Of a stretch of 64,000 nucleotides of DNA, positions 25,106 through 32,371 are shown one piece after another. Source of the stretch: UBA6623 sp965238125 (lineage in GTDB: Bacteria; Acidobacteriota; Terriglobia; Bryobacterales; UBA6623); NCBI GenBank assembly GCA_965238125.1, contig OZ250179.1, positions 4,960,001 through 5,024,000 of the forward strand. Direction: 5' to 3'. The notes under the pieces are model-generated. The model was not told the DNA's origin. It was given only the letters and a program-made list of their open reading frames with translations, and made no database searches. Each line of letters opens with the position of its first letter. Positions within the stretch are counted from its first letter, which is position 1. Position numbers and translations under genes: made by a program.

Positions 25106-26146
25106 CTAGAAAACTCGAATCTTCCGCGAGGTTGGGGGCACGACGGCGCCGATCTTGGCGGCGGGCACATGGGCTTGGGACAGATAGTTGAGCAAGACTG
25201 CGGAGGCTTGCGGAGCGACCGAGATCAGCATTCCGCCCGAAGTTTGCGGATCGTAGAGCAGCCCCTCGATCTGAGCAGGGACGTCGGGGTCGACAGTGAC
25301 CGCGCAGTCCGCGAAGGCGCGGTTGTTCTTCTGGCCTCCGGGGAATGTCCCTTGCTCGGCGTAGTCGAGAGCGCCGGGCAACCAAGCGATCTTTCCGTGG
25401 TCGATCTCGAGACCGACATCGCTTGCCTCGGCCAATTCGCGAGCATGTCCGAGCAGGCCGTAACCGGTGATGTCGGTTGCCGCGTGTACGCCTTGGCGGC
25501 CGACGGCTTCGCCCGCGGCGGAATTGAGGGCGGTCATCGACTTGATCATGGACTCGACGTGCTCATCGCGCGCGAGGCCGCGTTTGAGGGCGGTGGAGAT
25601 GACGCCGGTTCCGAGCTGTTTGGTGAGGATTAAGTCGTCGCCGACGCGAGCCCCGGCGTTAGTGCGGACTTTCTTGGGGTGGACGAGACCGGTGACGGCG
25701 TAGCCGAACTTGATTTCGTCGTCGGCGACGCTGTGTCCGCCAATGACGGCGCAGCCGGCTTCGCGGATCTTGGCAAGCCCGCCGGCCATGATTTGCTCGA
25801 GTATGTCGGGATCGCCCTTGGAGGGATAACAGGCAACCGCCAAGGCCGTGATCGGTCGGCCGCCCATGGCGTACACGTCGCTTAGCGCGTTGGCGGCCGC
25901 TATGGCTCCGAAAGTCGCGGGATCATCCACGATGGGCGTGAAGAAGTCGACGGTTTCAACAAGGGCGTTGGAGTCGTCGAGTAGATACACTCCGGCGTCG
26001 TCGGATTTGTCGAATCCGACAAGGACCTGCGGATTGTCTTGCCGCGGCAACCTGCCGAGGACCCGATCGAGCAAAGCGGGATTCAGTTTGCTTGCTCAAC
26101 CAGCGGTCTTCACACCGGCTGTCAGGCGGACTTTTTCGTCGGCCAT
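25106..26146 (-). CDS. selD: selenophosphate synthetase with selenocysteine at residue 17
   Basis: SelD makes selenophosphate from selenide and ATP, the selenium donor for Sec-tRNA and selenouridine. A plain reading frame begins only at 26074, but translation from the ATG at 26146 through an in-frame TGA (26098-26096) gives MADEKVRLTAGVKTAG-U-ASKL and continues without a break. The TGA is codon 17, the position of the catalytic Cys/Sec in SelD (Cys17 in E. coli). Full length is 346 residues, like E. coli SelD (347). Other motifs: DDAGVY, VDFFTPIVDDP, GGHSV, TDITGYGLLGH and DPQTSGG. After the UGA, AGCAAA can pair with UUUGCU around an 11-base loop, a possible SECIS stem. The cell must therefore have SelA, SelB and tRNA-Sec elsewhere. 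Confidence 0.9.
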
Positions 26147-26351
26147 AGCCCTTGATTATGTCATAGGGTTTTGCGCGCGCCCGGCGTGGCGCACGCTTCC
26201 AGCGTGTCGTGTTGCCATTCGTGGCGACATGTCCCATTTTTCTCCCGTGCGTCCGAACCGCGTGCGCAAGTGGGGAGCGTTTCCGCGGGCCCGGGCGTAA
26301 GGTGGCTGTCTCGTCGCCCACGTCGTGGAGAGTCTTTGGTAAGCTCCGGCC

Positions 26352-27062
26352 ATGCGGTATCTCCTTCTGTCAGCGGGACTCTTGTTGCCGGGCTTGATCG
26401 CCTTGGGCGCGGCACAAGAGCACAAAGGGCACGAGCACAAGAAGCACAAAGAGCATGAGGAACACTCTCGGCCGATGCACCATCACCAACGGTCGGTGGA
26501 TGAGTGGCTTGAACGTCTGGAATCCCCGTCGCGCGGGGCTTGGCAGAAACCTGACGAAGTGGTAAGCGCGCTGGGTCTGAAAGCCGGTGACGCGGTTGCC
26601 GATATTGGGGCCGGATCGGGGTATTTTTCAACGCGCTTTGCGCGAGGGGTGGGGAAGAGGGGCAAGGTCTTCGCCGTTGACATCGATCCCGGGCTGATCC
26701 GGCATCTTCGGGAACGGGCCTCGCAAGAGCAGTTAGAGAACATGGAGGCGGTACCGGCGGCGCCCGACGACCCGAAACTTGAGGCGGATTCGGTGGATCT
26801 CGTTTTCGTCTGCAATGTGTTGCACCACGTCGAGAACCGGGCGACCTACTACAAGAAACTGGCGGCGGCCTTGCGGCCCGGCGGACGTTTGGCCGTGGTC
26901 GACTTTTTCAAGCGTGAATTGCCCGTCGGCCCCGGCGTCGAGATGAAGATCTCGCGCGAAGCTATGATCGGGGAGTTGCGCGACGCGGGTTTTCGGCTCG
27001 GGCAGGAGTTCGATTTCTTGCCGCACCAGTATTTCCTGGTGTTTGAGGCAGGCCCGCGTTAA
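26352..27062 (+). CDS. class I SAM methyltransferase with signal peptide and His-rich segment
   Basis: The 236-residue product starts with a signal-like segment (YLLLSAGLLLPGLIALGAAQ) and a His/Lys/Glu-rich stretch (residues 23-47) that could bind metal. A Rossmann methyltransferase core follows: VADIGAGSGYFSTRFA (motif I, about 82), VFAVDIDP, VFVCNVLHHVEN and ALRPGGRLAVVDFF. The enzyme fold is clear, but the substrate is not. An exported SAM enzyme is puzzling because SAM is cytoplasmic; the N-terminus may instead be a membrane anchor. The RidA lipoprotein gene follows after about 65 bp on the same strand. Confidence 0.8.
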   Translation: MRYLLLSAGLLLPGLIALGAAQEHKGHEHKKHKEHEEHSRPMHHHQRSVDEWLERLESPSRGAWQKPDEVVSALGLKAGDAVADIGAGSGYFSTRFARGVGKRGKVFAVDIDPGLIRHLRERASQEQLENMEAVPAAPDDPKLEADSVDLVFVCNVLHHVENRATYYKKLAAALRPGGRLAVVDFFKRELPVGPGVEMKISREAMIGELRDAGFRLGQEFDFLPHQYFLVFEAGPR

Positions 27063-27128
27063 GGCGAAACGTCGGGACGCGCGGGGATGACCGCGAGGGT
27101 TCCGAATTTCATTGGCGAGGGAATTACG

Positions 27129-28328
27129 GTGTTGCAAAATCGATTAGGTCGGTTTTCGGTCGCGACTTGCGCCGCGTTGGCGTGCTTGTTGCCGGGGTGG
27201 ACGGGTTGTGGAACGGAAGGCGAGCCCGACGAGTCGGCCGCGTTTGAGCCGGTCTTTGCGGCCCGGCGAAAGGTGATCCAGCCCGCCGAGTTTCCCGTCG
27301 GCGGTCCTTTCAGCCCCGGCATTTTGGCCGGAGACACGCTCTATCTCGCGGGACAAGTGGGGCGCGACCCCAAGACGCGGGAGACGCCCGAGGCGATCGA
27401 GGACCAGACCCGAGTCGCGATGGAAAACGTCGGGCGAATCCTCGCCGCCGCCGAACTGGATTTCCGTCATCTCGTCAAATGCCATGTCCTTCTCGACGAC
27501 ATGGACAATTACAAGCCGATGAACGATACGTATGCCGGCTTCTTCCCGGCCGATTACTATCCGGCGCGCACGACGCTGGAAATCGCCGGGCTGGCGGGCG
27601 ATTTTCGGGTCGAGGTGAGCTGCATCGCGTTTCAGGACAAATCGCGCATCCGCGTCGTGCGTCCGCCGGAGGGGTCCATTCCGGGGGCCTTGGGGCCCTA
27701 TTCCCCCGGTGTCATGGCCGGCGACACTCTGTATCTTTCCGGGCAGGGCGGGCGCGACCCGGCCGAGAATCAGCTTGCCGAATCGGTCGAGGCCCAAGCC
27801 GTTCAAGCGCTTGAAAACATCGGGCAAGTTATCGCGGCCGCAGGGCTCTCGGGCGACGACGTGGTGTACGCAAATGCCTACTATTTGGGTTGCGACAGCG
27901 CGCCGGCCGTTGACCGGGCCTTTGCCGCGGCGTTTCCAGAGGGCGTCGATTATCCGCGCTCGCGAATTTGCTTGCCGCGCTTGCCGGGAGGCATCGCGAC
28001 TGAGATCACTTTGTTCGCCGGACGCGGTGACGGCGAGGCCGTCTATCTTGCGACTCGCTCGGCCCCGGAGGCGGGCGGCGACATCGCATCCCAGATGAGC
28101 GCAACTCTGGAGAAATTGGGAGAGGACTTAAGCCAAGCCGGGATCGGTTTCGAGCATGTCGTCAACGCCAATGTCTACTTGCGCAACGTCGAAGACTTCC
28201 AAGGGATGAACGGCGAGTTTCGGAAGGTGTTTGCCGAGAGCCCGCCGGCGCGAACGACCGTGGCGACGCTGCAGCCCGAGCAGGAGCAGCTCGTCTTGGT
28301 CGAGGTCGCGTTGATTGCCGTTCCATGA
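27129..28328 (+). CDS. lipoprotein with three tandem RidA domains
   Basis: RidA (YjgF/YER057c/UK114) proteins hydrolyse reactive enamine/imine intermediates as trimers. Here three RidA-type units follow one another (about residues 55-165, 175-300 and 310-399), recognisable by repeats of GPFSPGILAGDTLYLAGQ / GPYSPGVMAGDTLYLSGQ and YPARTTLEIAGLAG / PPARTTVATLQ. The first 30 residues look like a lipoprotein signal ending in LPGWTGC. I start at the GTG at 27129, which has GAGGG about 8 bases upstream and gives a normal signal; an ATG at 27087 would add 14 residues. A pseudo-trimer in one chain, outside the cytoplasm, is unusual. Not all key Arg residues are kept in each unit. Confidence 0.78.
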   Translation: MLQNRLGRFSVATCAALACLLPGWTGCGTEGEPDESAAFEPVFAARRKVIQPAEFPVGGPFSPGILAGDTLYLAGQVGRDPKTRETPEAIEDQTRVAMENVGRILAAAELDFRHLVKCHVLLDDMDNYKPMNDTYAGFFPADYYPARTTLEIAGLAGDFRVEVSCIAFQDKSRIRVVRPPEGSIPGALGPYSPGVMAGDTLYLSGQGGRDPAENQLAESVEAQAVQALENIGQVIAAAGLSGDDVVYANAYYLGCDSAPAVDRAFAAAFPEGVDYPRSRICLPRLPGGIATEITLFAGRGDGEAVYLATRSAPEAGGDIASQMSATLEKLGEDLSQAGIGFEHVVNANVYLRNVEDFQGMNGEFRKVFAESPPARTTVATLQPEQEQLVLVEVALIAVP

Positions 28329-28418
28329 GCTGTGAACCGGGCCGGGTAAGCATCCTCGAATTTCGAATAGGGATTGCCAGGGGTTCGGACCGAGGCTTGG
28401 AATTGCGCCTTGCACCGG

Positions 28419-28934
28419 CTAGCGAACTGCCTCCCAGGCTAGGTGCTCAAGCTCGGGCGAGAGGAGTTTTTCCCAAGCCAACCGTACCGCGGCCGGGGAC
28501 CCCGGCATCGAAACGACTACCATGCCGCGATAAAGGCCCGCCGTTGCGCGAGACATCATCGCGGCCGGGCCGATTTCTTCAAAGCTGAGCAAGCGGAACA
28601 ACTCTCCGAACCCCGGCAAGGTCTTTTCGAGTTTCGCGTTGAGCACGTCGAAGGTCGTGTCGCGTCGGGAGATCCCGGTGCCGCCGTTGAAGAGAACGAC
28701 CTGCGCGGCGCCCGTCGCTAACTCGTCCAGAACCGCTTCGAGTCGGTCCGGTTCGTCGGCGAGAATGCGGGCCGAGTGGAGGAGGTGGCCGGCCGCGCTG
28801 ATTTGCTCGCAAAGGTAGTTGCCGCTCTTATCGGTTTCGCGCGTGCGGGTGTCGCTGACGGTCACCACGGCGACGCTGACGGGCCCGCTCCGTGAGGCTT
28901 TTTCCTTGTGCTGCTTGGCTGTGGGGGACGGCAT
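28419..28934 (-). CDS. moaB: MoaB/Mog-type molybdopterin adenylyltransferase
   Basis: The product has the MoCF_biosynth fold: VAVVTVSDTRT at the start, VVLFNGGTGISRRDTT (about residue 85, the substrate-binding GGTG motif), GFGELFRLLSFEEIG, RATAGLYRGMVVVSMPGSPAAVRLA. It activates molybdopterin by adenylation, or acts in a related step. I start at the ATG at 28934 (MPSPTAKQHKEK); an upstream ATG at 28979 would add 15 residues that overlap the divergent leader. No other molybdenum cofactor genes are nearby. Confidence 0.85.
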   Translation of the reverse strand: MPSPTAKQHKEKASRSGPVSVAVVTVSDTRTRETDKSGNYLCEQISAAGHLLHSARILADEPDRLEAVLDELATGAAQVVLFNGGTGISRRDTTFDVLNAKLEKTLPGFGELFRLLSFEEIGPAAMMSRATAGLYRGMVVVSMPGSPAAVRLAWEKLLSPELEHLAWEAVR

Positions 28935-29005
28935 GGCCCGGTGAGTCACATTGTAACGGTCGTTGCGGAGTGACGCCAAAGGAGGCGGATCTTCCTTTTG
29001 CTAGC

Positions 29006-29308
29006 ATGACGGCTATGCAGTTGATGCGCGCGGTGGCCGCCGGCGTTCACGAGATTCAGAAGTTCCTTCCCCAGCTTTGGGGGATGGCGCGTGAACTGTT
29101 TCACGAAATCATGGGCTTCGTCTTCTTTGCCCTGACACTGTTCTTTGTCTTCGGCGGCCAAGGGCTGATTCGCAGCTACCAGGCGCTCGACAGCGACCCG
29201 GATGCCGGGGCGCGCTTGGTCCTGGTCGGTCTGTTCGTTTTGATATTCGGAGGATTCGGCGTCTCCTCGTTCCGGCGCGCGCGGCGTATCGCCAAAAGCA
29301 GAAAGTAG
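29006..29308 (+). CDS. small two-helix membrane protein
   Basis: A 100-residue protein with an amphipathic N-terminus and two membrane helices (IMGFVFFALTLFFVFGGQGL, about residues 35-55, and LVLVGLFVLIFGGFGVSS, about 70-90), followed by a basic tail RRARRIAKSRK. I use the ATG at 29006; the frame is open further upstream but that part overlaps the moaB leader on the other strand. The mutase gene begins 12 bp after its stop, so they may share a transcript. No family recognised. Confidence 0.55.
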   Translation: MTAMQLMRAVAAGVHEIQKFLPQLWGMARELFHEIMGFVFFALTLFFVFGGQGLIRSYQALDSDPDAGARLVLVGLFVLIFGGFGVSSFRRARRIAKSRK

Positions 29309-29319
29309 GCCGGGCTGTC

Positions 29320-30879
29320 TTGAGTTCCCCCCCCGACAAGCCGACCGAGAACGGAGCGTTCGAAGCCTCCGGCGAGACCGGCGCCGAGCGCCCCGGCGAA
29401 TTTCCCTACACACGCGGACTCCACTCCGGCATGTATCGCGACCGGCTGTGGACCATGCGCCAATACGCCGGCTTCGGCGACGCGGAGGAATCGAACCGGC
29501 GGTACCGCTACCTGCTTTCCCAGGGCATCACGGGGCTTTCGGTCGCCTTCGATCTGCCAACGCAGATGGGCTACGACTCCGATCATTCCCTGGCGCTCGG
29601 CGAGGTTGGTAAGGCGGGCGTCCCTATCTCGACCGTCGACGACATGGAGCGGCTTTTCGAAGGCATTCCCTTTGCCGAGGTTTCGACCTCGATGACGATC
29701 AATTCCACGGCGATGATCGTTTTGGCTGCGTATATCCAAGCGGCTCGACGGCGGGGCGTGGATGCCGGGCAATTGCGGGGCACGGTTCAGAACGACATTC
29801 TCAAGGAATACATCGCCCGCGGGACGTACATCTATCCGCCCAAGGCCTCGATGCGGATCGTCACCGATCTTTTCCGCTGGGCCGGCGAACACGCTCCGAA
29901 ATGGAACGTCATTTCAGTCAGCGGGTATCACATGCGGGAGGCCGGAGCGACGGCGGTGCAGGAGCTGGCTTTCACGCTGGGCAATACCATTGCCTACGTC
30001 GAGGCCGCTTTGGGCGCGGGGCTCGAAATTGACGAGTTCGCGCCGCGGCTCTCTTTCTTTTTTAGCGCGGACACGAATTTCCTCGAAGAGATCGCCAAAT
30101 TCCGCGCCGCGCGCCGCCTGTATGCGCGGCTGATGAAAGAGCGCTTCGGGGCGCGAGCGCCGCGCTCGATGCAAATGCGTTTTCACGTGCAGACGGCCGG
30201 ATCGAGCTTGACGGCGCAACAGCCTCAGGTGAATGTCGTTCGCACAGCGCTGCAAGCTTTGTCGGCGGTGCTGGGGGGCGCGCAGTCGCTCCACACCAAC
30301 TCGCTCGACGAAGCCCTGGCCTTGCCCACCGAGGACGCGGCACGGCTCGCCCTCAGGACCCAGCAAGTACTCGCGCACGAGATCGGTGTCGTCAACACGG
30401 CCGACCCGTTGGGCGGCGCCGCTGAGATCGAGCGGATGACCGACGAAGTTGAGCAGGAGGCTCGCGCGTATCTCGATCGTATCGACACGCTCGGGGGGAT
30501 GGTCGCGGCTATCGAGCAGGGCTTCGTACAACAGGAAATCCAGCAAACAGCCTATGAGTTTCAGAAACGGGTCGAGTCGGGTGAGCGGGTTGTTGTCGGA
30601 GTCAATCGTTACCAGGTCGAGGAGGAAGCGGCGGCGGTAATTTTGCGCCTGGACCCGGCGCGTGAACGCCTCCTGATCGAAAGGCTTGAACAGTTCAGAA
30701 ATTCGCGGAATGGAGAACTTGCGGGCGAGGCCTTGAATCGTGTCCGGGACGCCGCCGCGGCGTCGAAAAACCTTATGCCGCCTGTTCTAGATGCCCTCGA
30801 GGCGCGGGCGACCTTGGGTGAGATCGCCGACGCATTGCGGACAGTTTTCGGCGTCTACCGGGAACAGGTCCGTATTTGA
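29320..30879 (+). CDS. acyl-CoA mutase large subunit (methylmalonyl-CoA mutase family)
   Basis: The 519-residue protein is the catalytic TIM-barrel part of a B12-dependent acyl-CoA mutase: FPYTRGLHSGMYRDRLWTMR (about residue 28), GLSVAFDLPTQMGYDSDH, STSMTINSTA, GTVQNDILKEYIARGTYIYP and NVISVSGYHMREAGATAVQE. The C-terminal B12-binding domain is absent, so it must work with a separate small subunit, as in hydroxyisobutyryl-CoA or archaeal-type mutases. No small subunit or MeaB-type chaperone lies in the window. The start is a TTG at 29320. Whether the substrate is methylmalonyl-CoA or another acyl-CoA cannot be decided. Confidence 0.85.
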   Translation: MSSPPDKPTENGAFEASGETGAERPGEFPYTRGLHSGMYRDRLWTMRQYAGFGDAEESNRRYRYLLSQGITGLSVAFDLPTQMGYDSDHSLALGEVGKAGVPISTVDDMERLFEGIPFAEVSTSMTINSTAMIVLAAYIQAARRRGVDAGQLRGTVQNDILKEYIARGTYIYPPKASMRIVTDLFRWAGEHAPKWNVISVSGYHMREAGATAVQELAFTLGNTIAYVEAALGAGLEIDEFAPRLSFFFSADTNFLEEIAKFRAARRLYARLMKERFGARAPRSMQMRFHVQTAGSSLTAQQPQVNVVRTALQALSAVLGGAQSLHTNSLDEALALPTEDAARLALRTQQVLAHEIGVVNTADPLGGAAEIERMTDEVEQEARAYLDRIDTLGGMVAAIEQGFVQQEIQQTAYEFQKRVESGERVVVGVNRYQVEEEAAAVILRLDPARERLLIERLEQFRNSRNGELAGEALNRVRDAAAASKNLMPPVLDALEARATLGEIADALRTVFGVYREQVRI

Positions 30880-30901
30880 AAGTGGCGCGCCGGGCCGGCA
30901 A

Positions 30902-31083
30902 GCCCGCATTTCTCACCGCCTGACGAGCAAAGCACACGATAGGCCCGCCATTACTTCGTTGCGCTTGCTCGCCGTGCTCACCGTACTGTTCAAGTACGCC
31001 TCCGCTCGTCAAGCGGCGCGCGCCTCGTACTGACGGGCCTCTCATGCACTTTGCCTCGCCACGCGATGAGAAAAGCGGGCTAG
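30902..31083 (-). repeat. MITE-like element, copy 2
   Basis: Reverse-complement counterpart of 12810-12994, with the same inverted ends (AGCCCGCATTTCTCACCG at the left, GATGAGAAAAGCGGGCTAG at the right) and the same inner palindrome. It lies between the mutase and alcohol dehydrogenase genes and interrupts neither. The two copies differ by small substitutions and indels. Confidence 0.75.
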
Positions 31084-31211
31084 GTCCGAGGCCGGTCCCC
31101 CACGCCGCCCACGCCGCCCTGGCGTGGCCATCGTTCAGTTTTGATTCGATAGAATCGTGAGTTGGCGGCGTCGGGCGATTCAGCGCGGCGTTCCGTAGTC
31201 GAAAAACTCTT

Positions 31212-32246
31212 ATGAAATCCCTGCAGCTTGTAGCTCCCCGAACCATCGAAGCGCGCGACATGGCGGATCCGCCCGACCCGGGGGCTGATGAGGTGCTCGT
31301 GCGTGTGCGCGCGGTAGGCGTCTGTGGTTCGGACATGCACTTTTATTCCGAAGGTGGCATTGCCGGTTTCGACGCCGAGTATCCGATGGTGTTGGGACAC
31401 GAACCGGCCGGGGAAATCGTCGAAGTCGGCTCCGGCGTCGAAAACCTACACGCGGGTATGCGTGTTGCTGTCGAGCCGACAATTAGTTGCGGTCGATGCG
31501 AGGGCTGCCGAGCGGGACGCCACAACTTATGTGATGCCTCGGTCTTCATGGGAGGACTGCAGATCCCGGGTTCGTTGCGCGAATACGCCGTCGTTCCGGC
31601 GCGCAATGTCGCGGTGGTGTCCGACGAGTTAAGCTTCACCGACGCCACCGTCGTCGAGCCGTTGGCCATCCTGTTGCATACGCTCGAACTGGTCAAACTG
31701 CAACTGGGAGAAACCGTCGCCGTCATGGGCGCGGGTCCGATCGGCCTGCTTGCGGTTGCGGTGGCAAGGTTATCCGGGGCGTCGTCGATCACCGTCGCTG
31801 ATCGTATCCCGGAGCGTCTCGAACTGGCCAAGCAGTTCGGCGCGGATGCCGTTGTGGACTTCACGAAGGATTCGGTTGGGGACGCCGTTCTGGACATGAC
31901 CGGCGGCAAAGGGGCGCACGTCGTGGTGGATGCCGCCGCCAGAGCGGAGTCGGTTCGTAACGCTATAGCCTCGGCGCGCAACGGCGCCAGGGTAGCCGTC
32001 ATCGGCATCCCGTTGCAACAGGAGGTCGGTGTCTCATTCTGGGAAGCGATGGGCAAGGAACTCACTTTCTACATCCAGAAGCGCTCGAACAACAACGACC
32101 ACCAGGCGATCGATATGCTCGAAGGCGGCTTGATCGATACGCGAGCGTTCGTGACCCATTCTTTCCCCTTCGAACAAGGCGACAAGGCGTTTCAAACCGT
32201 CGCCGAATACGCCGACGGCGTCGCCAAGGCGGCCATCGAGCTGTAG
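31212..32246 (+). CDS. zinc-dependent medium-chain alcohol/polyol dehydrogenase
   Basis: The 344-residue protein is a sorbitol/L-idonate dehydrogenase-like member of the MDR family, which oxidises secondary alcohols of polyols with NAD(P). Catalytic zinc residues are visible in GVCGSDMHFY (Cys about 38) and GHEPAGEI (His-Glu about 63); the structural zinc site is CGRCEGCRAGRHNLC (about 95-109). The cofactor fold follows with VMGAGPIGLLAVAVA (about 173) and VADRIPERLELAKQFGAD. The last part has FEQGDKAFQTVAE as in polyol dehydrogenases. A likely terminator follows at 32263. Confidence 0.88.
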   Translation: MKSLQLVAPRTIEARDMADPPDPGADEVLVRVRAVGVCGSDMHFYSEGGIAGFDAEYPMVLGHEPAGEIVEVGSGVENLHAGMRVAVEPTISCGRCEGCRAGRHNLCDASVFMGGLQIPGSLREYAVVPARNVAVVSDELSFTDATVVEPLAILLHTLELVKLQLGETVAVMGAGPIGLLAVAVARLSGASSITVADRIPERLELAKQFGADAVVDFTKDSVGDAVLDMTGGKGAHVVVDAAARAESVRNAIASARNGARVAVIGIPLQQEVGVSFWEAMGKELTFYIQKRSNNNDHQAIDMLEGGLIDTRAFVTHSFPFEQGDKAFQTVAEYADGVAKAAIEL

Positions 32247-32262
32247 CTCGTGACCGCCTGTA

Positions 32263-32289
32263 AACGCCCTCCCACGGGCGCGGCGTTTT
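32263..32289 (+). terminator. likely intrinsic terminator of the alcohol dehydrogenase gene
   Basis: AACGCC (32263-32268) pairs with GGCGTT (32282-32287), with an inner GCCC/GGGC pairing, followed by TTTTC. It lies 17 bp after the stop codon. The T-run is short. Confidence 0.55.
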
Positions 32290-32371
32290 CGTGCCGGCCA
32301 AGCTCAACGTCTCGACGAGCAGGCCGGTTGTACGGACAGGCAGTGATCCGGGCCGCGATATATTAGGAGAG

